This document shows, in pieces, positions 6,860 through 14,617 of a stretch of DNA of 25,134 bases. How positions within the stretch are numbered: the stretch's first letter is position 1; each line of letters begins with the position of its first letter. Source of the DNA: a virus; the IMG/VR virus record IMGVR_UViG_3300025127_000253, positions 1 to 25,134 of that record; one strand, given 5' to 3'. The notes under the pieces are model-generated. The model was not told the origin of the DNA. It did not search any database and saw only the letters and a program-made list of their open reading frames with translations. A program made the position numbers and the translations under genes.

Positions 6860-7551
6860 CAAATATAGGCTGGGTGCCTTTTAAAAAAAGTTATTTTGAT
6901 AAATATCATATTATTGAATCTTTAGAAAGAATGATAAAAACTCCTGAAAAAATTTTAGGGTTCTACAAAGAAACAAATAGTTGGTTTAAACAGTGTCCTT
7001 CTAATTTTAATTTTTTAAAAAATTTTTATGTTATTAGATCTCCTTTTGATGTTGAAATTAAATATTTTAGAGAAGAAAAAAGAATTTGGGTAAGTCAAAA
7101 ACAAGGTTTTGTAGATCATATGATTGACCCTAGATTTGGACAATATACAGATACAGATAAAGCTTTATGTTCTGTTTTAGTTTCTTATATGTTTGTTGCA
7201 GATGAACCTGTGTGGTTAGAAGTTTATCCTCCTTTTTTACATGGTGAGGTAAAGAATACTAGATTTATTAGTGGAACCTTTGATATTCATAGTTGGCAAA
7301 GACCCGTGGATTTTACCTTTGAAATATTAAACGATAAAAAACCAATTAAAATAAAAGAAAATCAACCTTTATATTATGTAAGATTTGTAAGTAAAAAGCT
7401 TAATGATGATTTTAATTTAAAAAGATTAAAATGGACAGAAGAATTGTTTAAAGCACATGCAATCTCTCAACCACAAAATTATTTTGTTAATGTAGCTTGG
7501 AAACTAATGAAACTAGGTAATAAGCTAAGACCTAAAAAATTTATTAAATGA
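6856..7551 (+). CDS. Conserved marine-phage protein of unknown function
   Basis: I chose the ATG at 6856 (ATGA overlap, GGAG at 6844-6847 eight bases upstream) over a TTG at 6850. The 231-aa product has QCPSNFNFLKNFYVIRSPFDVEIKY (46-70, with Cys47), then GFVDHMIDPRFGQY, then SYMFVADEPVWLEVYPPFL and TRFISGTFDIHSWQRP. I recall this pattern from hypothetical proteins of cyanophages and other marine phages, possibly the DUF6065-like group. No clear H-x-D...H metal triad is seen, so I do not count it as an oxygenase. Its place inside the cassette with both ends overlapping neighbours suggests a partner or substrate-preparing role, which is inference. Confidence 0.65.
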   Translation: MTNIGWVPFKKSYFDKYHIIESLERMIKTPEKILGFYKETNSWFKQCPSNFNFLKNFYVIRSPFDVEIKYFREEKRIWVSQKQGFVDHMIDPRFGQYTDTDKALCSVLVSYMFVADEPVWLEVYPPFLHGEVKNTRFISGTFDIHSWQRPVDFTFEILNDKKPIKIKENQPLYYVRFVSKKLNDDFNLKRLKWTEELFKAHAISQPQNYFVNVAWKLMKLGNKLRPKKFIK

Positions 7552-8126
7552 AAAATTTAAAAGACTATATACTTCAATTAGATAATTGGATTCCTAATAA
7601 TATCTTAAAAACTTCTTTAAAAGAACTTAAAAAAGATAAGACTTGGGAACAACACAAATATCAAAACTTGCAAGATGCAAGTGATACTTACGTTAAAAAT
7701 AAAAGTAAAGAACTTAATATTTGTTGGGGAGAAAAATTAACTTATTTAGAAGAGTTAATGAAATTAACTTGGAAAGCAATAGAAAGATATATTATTATTG
7801 ATAAAATTGGTGGAGACACAATTAATAGTTGGAATGGATTTTCTAAAATTAGATTTAACAGATATAAAAAAAATCAAATAATGTCTAAACACGTTGATCA
7901 CATTCATGATTTGTTTACTGGAGAAAGAAAAGGAATACCGATATTAAGTATTGTTGCTGTTTTAAATGATGACTATGAAGGTGGAGAGTTTATACTATTT
8001 GATGATTATGAGATTAAATTTAAAGCTGGAGATTTAATTATTTTTCCTTCTGCATTTTTATATCCACATTTAGTTAAACCCATAAAGAAAGGAACAAGAT
8101 ATTCTTTTGTATCTTGGTGTTATTAG
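7548..8126 (+). CDS. Prolyl-4-hydroxylase-like 2OG-Fe(II) oxygenase
   Basis: A 192-aa protein with a complete catalytic set. H115-V-D117 in SKHVDHIHD is the first metal pair, GGEFILFDDYEIKFKAGDLIIFPS forms the core strands, and H174 in YPHLVKP is the distal ligand. R184 in KGTRYSFVSW is the residue expected to bind the 2-oxoglutarate carboxylate. This order and spacing match the P4H/PHD2-like domain (2OG-FeII_Oxy_3 type). It overlaps the upstream gene in an ATGA and abuts the next gene with no gap. Reaction: Fe(II)-dependent hydroxylation coupled to 2-oxoglutarate decarboxylation. The target, protein or small molecule, cannot be told from the sequence. Confidence 0.8.
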   Translation: MKNLKDYILQLDNWIPNNILKTSLKELKKDKTWEQHKYQNLQDASDTYVKNKSKELNICWGEKLTYLEELMKLTWKAIERYIIIDKIGGDTINSWNGFSKIRFNRYKKNQIMSKHVDHIHDLFTGERKGIPILSIVAVLNDDYEGGEFILFDDYEIKFKAGDLIIFPSAFLYPHLVKPIKKGTRYSFVSWCY

Positions 8127-8750
8127 ATGATTGATTATTTAAAAGGTGTGCATAAAGATGCTGGAATAAAATATAAAAATCATAAAGACATTTTAATTAC
8201 ACCTTTATTTACTGAATCTTTTTGTAAAGAACTTTGTGATATAGGAGACGAATTAAAAAACAAATTTAATTATTGGCATCAATCTAACGTTGCTAAAGAT
8301 TCAACATTGTATTTTAATATTATGCGATCTAGATATTTTGCTGGAGAAAAATTTTTTGAAGATTTTACTATACATTATTCTCAAACTATTTCTAAAATGA
8401 TAAAAAAAGAATGGCCTTCTACAAAAGTAATAGGTTGGTTTGACCCATTTATTGTTAGATATGATGGTGGTAAAAAAGACGAATTACATTTACATAATGA
8501 TGTAAGTCACATAACAATGGTAGTTAAATTAAATAATGATTTTAAAGGTGGTGTACTTAAACTTCCAAGACAAAAATTTGATAATAAAAAAATACCAGTG
8601 GGATATGCTTTAGTATGGCCGAGTCAAGTAACTCACCCACATACTGTATCTCCCATTACAACAGGAGTTAAATATTCTATGACAAGTTGGACCTGGCCAG
8701 TATATTGGCAAGAAAATGGAATAGCTTGGCAAAAGGAGATGCATCAATGA
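8127..8750 (+). CDS. Prolyl-4-hydroxylase-like 2OG-Fe(II) oxygenase, Lys variant
   Basis: A 207-aa protein starting directly after the upstream TAG. It has FIVRYDGG followed by H121-L-H123-N-D125 (metal pair H123/D125), FKGGVLKLPRQ, VGYALVWPSQ, and distal H172 in THPHTVSP. The position usually held by Arg in KGxRYS is Lys182 in TGVKYSMTSW. Lys in that place is known in collagen-type prolyl hydroxylases, so the enzyme may well be active. The final about 20 residues are Trp-rich and extend past the domain. The end overlaps the next gene in an ATGA. Substrate unknown; the fold call is strong. Confidence 0.78.
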   Translation: MIDYLKGVHKDAGIKYKNHKDILITPLFTESFCKELCDIGDELKNKFNYWHQSNVAKDSTLYFNIMRSRYFAGEKFFEDFTIHYSQTISKMIKKEWPSTKVIGWFDPFIVRYDGGKKDELHLHNDVSHITMVVKLNNDFKGGVLKLPRQKFDNKKIPVGYALVWPSQVTHPHTVSPITTGVKYSMTSWTWPVYWQENGIAWQKEMHQ

Positions 8751-9355
8751 TTTTAAATCATAAATATTTTTATTTTAAAAAAGCTTTAACAGATAAATTT
8801 TGTGACGATGTAATTAAATATGGTTTAGAACACAAAGCTAAAAAAGCAACTGTAAGAAAAGTTACAAATGTATCACAAGGAGTTACAAAAAAATATAGAA
8901 ACTCGGATATAGTTTTTTTAGATGAGGAATGGATTTATAAAGAAATTCAACCTTATGTAAGACGAGCTAATGAAGAAGCAGGTTGGAATTTTGAATGGGA
9001 TTGGACAGAACCAGCTCAATTTACTATATACGGACCTAATCAATTTTATAACTGGCATGTAGATACTAGTTTACCTTATGACAATCCTAATAATTTAAAT
9101 ACACATAATAAAATTAGAAAGTTATCTGTAACTGTAAATTTATCTAATTCTAAAGATTATAAAGGAGGACATTTTGAATTTGATTTTAGAGATTATCAAG
9201 ATATAAAAAAATGTAAACCACATAGAGTTAAAGAAATAAATCAAAGAGGAAGTCTAATAGTTTTTCCATCTGATTTATGGCACAGAGTTACACCTGTTAC
9301 AAAAGGAAAAAGATACTCATTAGTAATGTGGAATTTAGGATATAGTTTTAAATAA
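8747..9355 (+). CDS. PKHD-type 2OG-Fe(II) hydroxylase
   Basis: Start is the ATG at 8747, with AAGGAG at 8733-8738 inside the upstream gene; a TTG further upstream is in frame but has no support. The 202-aa product shows H104-V-D106 in FYNWHVDTS, RKLSVTVNLS, a YKGGHFEFD strand, SLIVFPSDLWH179RVTPV and K-R189-YSLVMW. This is a full metal triad plus the 2-oxoglutarate Arg. The layout closely follows YbiX/PiuC-like PKHD hydroxylases and cyanophage homologues. It is the most canonical member of the cassette. Substrates of the phage versions are unknown. Confidence 0.83.
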   Translation: MILNHKYFYFKKALTDKFCDDVIKYGLEHKAKKATVRKVTNVSQGVTKKYRNSDIVFLDEEWIYKEIQPYVRRANEEAGWNFEWDWTEPAQFTIYGPNQFYNWHVDTSLPYDNPNNLNTHNKIRKLSVTVNLSNSKDYKGGHFEFDFRDYQDIKKCKPHRVKEINQRGSLIVFPSDLWHRVTPVTKGKRYSLVMWNLGYSFK

Positions 9356-9357
9356 AA

Positions 9358-9861
9358 ATGAAAGATATTTTTGTCTATGATCATTTTTTAGATTGGGAGA
9401 GTTTTAATAAAATAAATGTTACCATGAACAGTGGTTATTTTCCTTGGTACTTTAGTTGTGTGACTGAAAATAATAAAAAAGATGAATTTCAATTTTCACA
9501 TTTATTTTATCAAACAGGAGGAGTAAACTCTGATTTTTGTGATATGCTAAATCCTTTAATAAAAAAATTAAATGCTACAGCAATAGCTAGAATAAAAGCT
9601 AATCTTTTATTACAAACTAAAAATATTAAAATATTTGATTACCATACTGATTTTGATTGGAATCATAAGTGGTGGACAGCTATTTATTATGTTAATACTA
9701 ATGATGGTAAAACTATTTTTAAAAATAGTAGAGAAATATTAAGTCGAGAAAATAGAGTAGTTATATTTGATGGACGTTATGAACATACAGGAACTACTTG
9801 CACAGATGAAAAAAATAGGTTAGTAATTAATTTAAACTATTACAATAAAGATATAAAATGA
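9358..9861 (+). CDS. Short 2OG-Fe(II) oxygenase-like phage protein
   Basis: A 167-aa protein starting two bases after the upstream stop. Catalytic-type residues are visible: H96-T-D98 in DYHTDFD, TAIYYVNTNDG (strand after the metal pair), NRVVIFDGRYEH143TG (distal His) and R154 in NRLVINLNYY. The RIKANLLLQT strand before the HxD fits the double-stranded beta-helix core. I recall close relatives as hypothetical or 2OG-type proteins in cyanophages. It is shorter than typical P4H domains and lacks the long N-terminal helices, so it may act on a small substrate or with a partner. It ends in an ATGA overlap with the next gene. Confidence 0.68.
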   Translation: MKDIFVYDHFLDWESFNKINVTMNSGYFPWYFSCVTENNKKDEFQFSHLFYQTGGVNSDFCDMLNPLIKKLNATAIARIKANLLLQTKNIKIFDYHTDFDWNHKWWTAIYYVNTNDGKTIFKNSREILSRENRVVIFDGRYEHTGTTCTDEKNRLVINLNYYNKDIK

Positions 9862-10472
9862 GTTTTAAAAAAAATAAATATAAAGTTTTAAAAAACGTTT
9901 TAGATAAAAATTTTTGTGAGTTTTTATTTAATTATTTTTTAAATAAAAGATTCTTAACATATGTTTTATTACAACATAGATATATAAATCCTAATGAAGG
10001 TATGTTTGGTGTATTTGGGGACACACAAGTGCCAAATACTTACAGTATATATTCAGACACTGTTTTTGAAACTTTATTACAACATTTAAAACCTATAATG
10101 GAAAAAGAGACAGGTTTAAAATTATATCCTAATTATTCTTATGGAAGAGTTTATAAAAATGGAGATGTTTTAAAAAGACATAAAGATAGAATGGCTTGTG
10201 ATATTTCAACCACTTTAAATTTAGGGGGTCAAAACTGGCCTATTTATTTAGAACCTTCAGGAGAAGAAGGAAAAAAAGGCATTAAGATAGATTTAAATGC
10301 AGGTGATATGTTAATATACAAAGGATGTGACCTTGAACATTGGAGAAAACCTTTTAAAGGGGTGGATTGCGCTCAGGTTTTTTTACACTATAATAAGAAA
10401 GGTAAGAACGCTATAAAATTTGACAATAGACCTATGTTAGGTTTACCTCAATATTTTAAAAATAAAAAGTAA
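9858..10472 (+). CDS. 2OG-Fe(II) oxygenase-like phage protein, atypical 2OG site
   Basis: A 204-aa protein with N-terminal helices (KNFCEFLFNYFLN), then YGRVYKNGDVLKRH108KD110RMACD carrying the H-x-D pair. TTLNLGG, IDLNAGDMLIYKGCDLEH161WRKPF with the distal His, and AQVFLHYN follow. In canonical members an Arg or Lys would follow the distal His by about ten residues; here the strand has Gln173 (CAQVFLHY), so 2-oxoglutarate binding may be non-standard. This family is familiar from marine phages. It is coupled to the gene before and is the last of five overlapping or abutting oxygenase-like genes. Fold likely; activity uncertain. Confidence 0.65.
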   Translation: MSFKKNKYKVLKNVLDKNFCEFLFNYFLNKRFLTYVLLQHRYINPNEGMFGVFGDTQVPNTYSIYSDTVFETLLQHLKPIMEKETGLKLYPNYSYGRVYKNGDVLKRHKDRMACDISTTLNLGGQNWPIYLEPSGEEGKKGIKIDLNAGDMLIYKGCDLEHWRKPFKGVDCAQVFLHYNKKGKNAIKFDNRPMLGLPQYFKNKK

Positions 10473-10485
10473 TTTACTAAACATT

Positions 10486-10491
10486 TATAAT
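10486..10491 (+). promoter_or_regulatory. Possible -10 element (TATAAT) before 10512 gene
   Basis: The 39-base gap 10473-10511 contains a perfect TATAAT but no recognisable -35 hexamer 16-18 bases upstream. The gap also carries the ribosome site AAGGAG at 10499-10504. In such AT-rich DNA a chance match is quite possible. Confidence 0.25.
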
Positions 10492-10511
10492 ACTATATAA
10501 GGAGAAACATT

Positions 10512-11075
10512 ATGGCACATTTTGCAAGATTAGAAAAAGAACCAAACCCATTTACCGGAGAGCTAGAGTGGAAAGTAAAAGAGTGTATTGTTGCTTCTAA
10601 TGATATACCTACTACAGATGGTCCGTTAGGGGAAAACGATATGCATGTAGATGGAGAAACATATATAAAAAATCTATACAAACACATGTATTCTGAAGAG
10701 AAAAATGTATGGAAACAATATTCATATAACCACAAATTTAGAAATCACGCTACAGGGCTTGGAGGAGTTTATTTAGAAACTGCAGATAAATTTATAGAAC
10801 CACAACCTTATGCTTCATGGCATTTAAGTAATGAAAACTTTGCTTGGAAAGCACCAGTAGATTATCCAACAATTACAGAGTATGATAATCCTTTAGCGGG
10901 ACAAGATATATTAAATGATGCTGGAGAAGTTGAAGGTACACAACCTGATCAAGCTCCTTATTACATTAGATGGAATGAAGACCAACAAAAATGGTATGCA
11001 CAGGCTTCTCATTTAAATGTTAATGAAGATACTCACGTTTGGAATGTTGATACAACATCGTGGGATGAAGTATAA
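10512..11075 (+). CDS. Conserved marine-phage protein (MAHFAR family), unknown function
   Basis: A 187-aa protein with a good ribosome site (AAGGAG, seven bases before ATG). It begins MAHFARLE, has WKQYSYNHKFRNHATGLGG, then PQPYASWHLSNENFAWKAPVDYP and a C-terminal YYIRWNEDQQKWYAQ. I know this family from cyanophages and pelagiphages, where N-terminal MAHFA, a W-x-Q-x-S-Y-N motif and a P-Q-P-x-x-S-W motif recur near tail genes. It is acidic, Trp- and Tyr-rich and has no enzyme motif. Small gaps on its left and an 11-base overlap on its right place it inside the cassette. A virion-attachment role is possible but not shown. Confidence 0.65.
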   Translation: MAHFARLEKEPNPFTGELEWKVKECIVASNDIPTTDGPLGENDMHVDGETYIKNLYKHMYSEEKNVWKQYSYNHKFRNHATGLGGVYLETADKFIEPQPYASWHLSNENFAWKAPVDYPTITEYDNPLAGQDILNDAGEVEGTQPDQAPYYIRWNEDQQKWYAQASHLNVNEDTHVWNVDTTSWDEV

Positions 11076-11676
11076 TACACATAATTTATTTCCAATACCT
11101 GTTTATATTTCAAAAATAAATAGACCATTTACAAAAAAAGAATTAAATTTTGTTGATAATCAAAAAAACAAGACAAATAAAAACTTTAATTCTTTTACAA
11201 AAGATACTTATATTTTAAACAAACCTGAACTTAAAAGTATAAAAAATTTTATAGATAAAAACTGTAAAAACTATTTAAATAAAATTATATCACCTAAACA
11301 TGAAAGTGAGTTATATGTAACTCAATCTTGGATAAATTATATGAAACAAGGTGAGCATCACCATCCCCATGCTCATCCAAATTCAATTGTATCAGGTGTG
11401 TTTTATTTAAATGCAGATGATAAAAATGACAGTATTAAGTTTATACATCCAAAAGGATATCAACAAATTAAGCCCGAGATAGATAAATATAATATTTGGA
11501 ATTCAGATACATGGTGGTTTCCTGTAAAAACTGGTCAATTAATAATGTTTCCATCATCATTAGTTCATCGAGTCGACACTAAAAAAAATAAAGACACCAG
11601 AATAAGCCTTGCTTTTAATACTTTTTATAAAGGAATACTAGGTTCAGATAATACTTTGAGTGAATTAAAATTGTAA
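11065..11676 (+). CDS. 2OG-Fe(II) oxygenase (HxHPNS family)
   Basis: I chose ATG 11065, which gives MKYNTHNLFPIPVYI, the usual opening of this family; an in-frame ATG at 11017 would add 16 residues from inside the upstream gene. The 203-aa product has Q-S-W-I-N-Y-M-K-Q-G-E, then H98-H-H-P-H102-A-H104-P-N-S-I-V-S-G-V-F-Y-L, then LIMFPSSLVH168RVD and R179 in TRISLAFN. This is the signature of the phage/cyanobacterial 2OG-FeII_Oxy_5-type family. The run of five His around the metal site is striking. Substrate is unknown in this family. It is the last gene before virion genes resume. Confidence 0.8.
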   Translation: MKYNTHNLFPIPVYISKINRPFTKKELNFVDNQKNKTNKNFNSFTKDTYILNKPELKSIKNFIDKNCKNYLNKIISPKHESELYVTQSWINYMKQGEHHHPHAHPNSIVSGVFYLNADDKNDSIKFIHPKGYQQIKPEIDKYNIWNSDTWWFPVKTGQLIMFPSSLVHRVDTKKNKDTRISLAFNTFYKGILGSDNTLSELKL

Positions 11677-11722
11677 TATTAGTCTAGATTTAGTAGAAAT
11701 AACATAATATAGTGGAAAAACT

Positions 11723-13933
11723 ATGCTACAAAAGATAGGATTTCAACCAGGAATAAATAAACAACTCACGCCTACCGGTGCTGAAGGGCAATGGGTGGAT
11801 TGTGATAATGTTAGATTTAGGTATGGCACACCAGAAAAAATAGGTGGATGGAATCAATTAGGTAACGTTAATCAGAATGAGTTAACTGGAGCAGGAAGAG
11901 GATTACATCATTTTTTAAATAGCTTATCACAAAGATATGCAATCATAGGAACAAATAGAATTTTATACGCTTTTCAAGGGGGTGTATTTTATGACATCCA
12001 TCCTATCAAAACTACAACAAGTCTTACAAGTGCGTTTAGTACAACTAATGGATCACCAACTGTTACAATAACTTTTTCAACATCCCACAACATTAATATA
12101 AATGATATTATATTATTAGATAATTTTACAACTATAACAGGATCTAATTTTGGAGCTTCTGATTTTGACGATAAAAAATTTATGGTTACATCAGTTCCTA
12201 CAGCTACAACATTAACAATTACTATGCCATCAAATGAATCAGGATCTGGTGCAACAACATCGGGTGGAATAAGAGTCCAACACTATTATCCAGTAGGAAC
12301 ACCTGTTCAAGAAAAAGGTTATGGTTGGAGTCTTGGATCTTGGGGTGGAGAAGCCTCTTCTGCCATTACTACAACTTTAAGTGGTGCATTATTAAATGAT
12401 ACTGCTGGCACTGGTGGATCAGGAACATCTGTTACATTAACAAGCACAGTTAACTTTCCATCTTCAGGTACAAATTTTATTAAGGTAGGAACAGAAGAAA
12501 TATCTTATACAGGTGTTTCAGGAAATGATTTAACTGGTATCACCAGAGCAGTTAGAGGAACAACAAGAGCAGCTCATAGTGATGGAGCAACTGTAACTAA
12601 CACAAGTGACTTTACCGCATGGAACCAACAAACATCAGAAGGTCTTGCATTAGATCCAGGTATGTGGTCATTAGATAATTTTGGTGATAAAGCAATTTGT
12701 TTAATTCACGATGGTCCTGTTTTTGAATGGAATTCTATTGCAGCAAATGCTGTTAACACAAGAGCAACAATTATATCTGGTGCACCAACTGCATCTAGAC
12801 ATATGGTTGTATCTACACCTGATAGACACTTAGTTTTTTATGGAACAGAAACAACTATTGGAGATACAGGAACTCAAGATGATATGTTTATTAGATTTTC
12901 GGACCAAGAAGATATAAATACTTATACCCCAACAGCAACCAATACAGCTGGTACACAAAGACTGGCCGACGGATCAAGGATCATGGGAGCTATAAGAGGT
13001 AAAGATGCAATTTACCTTTGGACGGACAATGCTTTATTTACACAACGTTTTGTTGGTCAACCATTTACTTTTGCCTTTTCACAAGTTGGAACTAACTGTG
13101 GATTAGTAGGACAGAACGCATGTGTTGAAGTTGATAATACCGCATATTGGATGTCAAAAAATGGATTTTTTAAATATGGTGGTAGACTAGAATCATTACC
13201 TTGTTTAGTAGAAGATTTTGTGTATGACGATATAAATTTAACATCAGGTAATCAATTAGTGTCAGCTGGCTTAAATAATTTGTTTGGTGAGGTAATGTGG
13301 TTTTATCCTTCAGGAACATCAGATGTTGTTAATAAAATGGTTACTTATAATTATTTTGATTCATCACCACAAAGACCAGTATGGACTGTAGGCACATTAG
13401 CAAGAACTATGTGGAGAGATTCAGCTATATTTGGTTTACCACATGCATTACAATATGATGCAGGCACAGATACATCTTTTGATGTTGTTGGTAATACTGA
13501 AGGTAGAACAGCGTACTATGAACATGAAACAGGAACAGATCAAAATAGAAATGGAACTATAACAGCTATCACTTCAAACATAACATCTGGAGATTTTGAT
13601 ATTACACAACAAAGAGCACAAGGAACGGGTCAAGCCACAGGTGTTGCAACATTTAGAGGAGATGGTGAATTTATTATGAAGATAAGAAGATTCATACCAG
13701 ATTTTATATCACAAAATGGAAACACACAAATTACATTACAACTAAGAGATTTTCCAAATGATACAGCAGCAAGTTCATCACTTGGACCATTTACAGTATC
13801 TTCATCAACAAAAAAAATAGATACACGTGCAAGAGCTAGAGCTATTGCTTTAAAAATAGCAAATACAAGCGCTTCACAAAGTTGGAAGTTAGGAACTTTT
13901 AGATTAGATATACAACCGGATGGACGTAGATAA
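11723..13933 (+). CDS. Large nozzle/tail-tubular-like virion protein
   Basis: A 736-aa protein with no strong ribosome site (GTGGAA). It opens FQPGINKQLTPTGAEGQW, then CDNVRFRYGTPEKIGGW (27-43), an opening I know from a family of large podovirus tail proteins. By position and length these resemble the nozzle or tail-tubular protein B that closes the short tail. The rest alternates Thr/Gly-rich beta strands with short loops and Trp-containing motifs (YGWSLGSWGG, KDAIYLWTDNALF, NTAYWMSKNGFFKYGG), as expected for a propeller of repeated blades. It ends TFRLDIQPDGRR and overlaps the next small gene in a TAATG. Family confident; nozzle assignment is an inference from context. Confidence 0.65.
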   Translation: MLQKIGFQPGINKQLTPTGAEGQWVDCDNVRFRYGTPEKIGGWNQLGNVNQNELTGAGRGLHHFLNSLSQRYAIIGTNRILYAFQGGVFYDIHPIKTTTSLTSAFSTTNGSPTVTITFSTSHNININDIILLDNFTTITGSNFGASDFDDKKFMVTSVPTATTLTITMPSNESGSGATTSGGIRVQHYYPVGTPVQEKGYGWSLGSWGGEASSAITTTLSGALLNDTAGTGGSGTSVTLTSTVNFPSSGTNFIKVGTEEISYTGVSGNDLTGITRAVRGTTRAAHSDGATVTNTSDFTAWNQQTSEGLALDPGMWSLDNFGDKAICLIHDGPVFEWNSIAANAVNTRATIISGAPTASRHMVVSTPDRHLVFYGTETTIGDTGTQDDMFIRFSDQEDINTYTPTATNTAGTQRLADGSRIMGAIRGKDAIYLWTDNALFTQRFVGQPFTFAFSQVGTNCGLVGQNACVEVDNTAYWMSKNGFFKYGGRLESLPCLVEDFVYDDINLTSGNQLVSAGLNNLFGEVMWFYPSGTSDVVNKMVTYNYFDSSPQRPVWTVGTLARTMWRDSAIFGLPHALQYDAGTDTSFDVVGNTEGRTAYYEHETGTDQNRNGTITAITSNITSGDFDITQQRAQGTGQATGVATFRGDGEFIMKIRRFIPDFISQNGNTQITLQLRDFPNDTAASSSLGPFTVSSSTKKIDTRARARAIALKIANTSASQSWKLGTFRLDIQPDGRR

Positions 13934-14097
13934 TGGCAAAGATAGTACAGGTAATAACTAGACCATCAAACGAATATGATGTTAATACAGCTGAATCGTT
14001 GGTGAGAGACATCGACGGTGTAATAGTAAAATTAAATACTACATATCAACAAGAATTAAAAGATGAGGTAGAGGCTCAAAACTTCTTTTTAAATTAA
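13933..14097 (+). CDS. Small conserved phage protein, 54 aa
   Basis: ATG 13933 overlaps the upstream TAA and the terminal TAA at 14095-14097 overlaps the next ATG, so this frame exactly fills the gap between two virion genes. The product begins MAKIVQVITRPSNEYDVNTAE and continues as a single predicted amphipathic helix with IVKLNTTYQQELKDEVEAQNFF. The repeated polar/non-polar pattern suggests a coiled coil. I recall equivalents of this short protein in marine phages at the same place. Function unknown. Confidence 0.65.
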   Translation: MAKIVQVITRPSNEYDVNTAESLVRDIDGVIVKLNTTYQQELKDEVEAQNFFLN

Positions 14098-14438
14098 TGG
14101 CAAATAGTTTTATAAATAAAAAAGTAGATTTAACGACAACGGATTTAACAACATTGTATACAGTTCCAAGTGCAAAAACATCTGTAGTAAAATCTATATT
14201 AGTTTCTAATGATGCAGGATCTGGTTGTAATATAGATGTTACTCTAGTAGATGCTAGTGGCAATATATTTAGTCTATTTAAAACAAAGACCATAGCAACA
14301 ATCACCACAACAGAACTTTTAACCAACCCCCTTGTGATGGAGGAGAGTGAGGCATTAAAGGTACAAGCTGCTGACGCGAACGAGCTGCACGTCATAGCCT
14401 CTATATTAGAAATACAGCCAAGAGAGGTAACAACATAA
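14097..14438 (+). CDS. Small beta-rich conserved virion protein
   Basis: A 113-aa protein: MANSFINKKVDLTTTDLTTLYTVPSAKTSVVKSILVSNDAGSG-like N-half, then VTLVDASGNIFSL and NPLVMEESEALKVQAADANELHVIASILEI. This pattern (LTTTDxTTLYTVP, SIxVSNDxGSG, LKVQAAxANxLHVxASILE) is a familiar small beta-sandwich family of cyanophage and marine phage virions. It sits in a chain of TAATG-coupled small genes after the nozzle-like protein. Role probably structural. The base composition is slightly richer in GC toward its 3' end (14320-14400) than in the flanking genes. Confidence 0.7.
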   Translation: MANSFINKKVDLTTTDLTTLYTVPSAKTSVVKSILVSNDAGSGCNIDVTLVDASGNIFSLFKTKTIATITTTELLTNPLVMEESEALKVQAADANELHVIASILEIQPREVTT

Positions 14439-14608
14439 TGCAAGAACTAAAACCAGAAAAAATAATAGAAAAGATAACTAACAAAAAAACAGGCGAAGAA
14501 TACAAGAATGATTCTGAATGGAAAACAAAAGGTATATCTCCTGATGATATCAGAAGAGATGTAACAATAGTAATGCCTAGCCTTGATTTTTTAAGTAAAA
14601 CAAAATAA
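14438..14608 (+). CDS. Small charged protein, 56 aa
   Basis: ATG 14438 overlaps the upstream stop and the frame runs to TAA at 14606-14608. The product (MQELKPEKIIEKITNKKTGEEY, then WKTKGISPDDIRRDVTIVMPSLDFLSKTK) is Lys/Glu-rich with one Trp and no hydrophobic segment. The tail SPDDIRRDVTIVMPSLDFL has regular strand-like character. I do not recognise a function, but the coupled start and plausible codon use support a real gene. It ends nine bases before the next start, which has no ribosome site. Confidence 0.6.
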   Translation: MQELKPEKIIEKITNKKTGEEYKNDSEWKTKGISPDDIRRDVTIVMPSLDFLSKTK

Positions 14609-14617
14609 GATAGATAA

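Noticed and set aside
8687-8746. TTG start extending the PKHD hydroxylase gene
   Set aside because: It would place 20 extra residues in the upstream gene's coding region; ATG 8747 has AAGGAG at ideal distance and ATGA coupling.
11677-11722. CATAAT as a promoter -10 before the nozzle-like gene
   Set aside because: No convincing -35 sequence lies 16-18 bases upstream; in AT-rich DNA such matches occur by chance.
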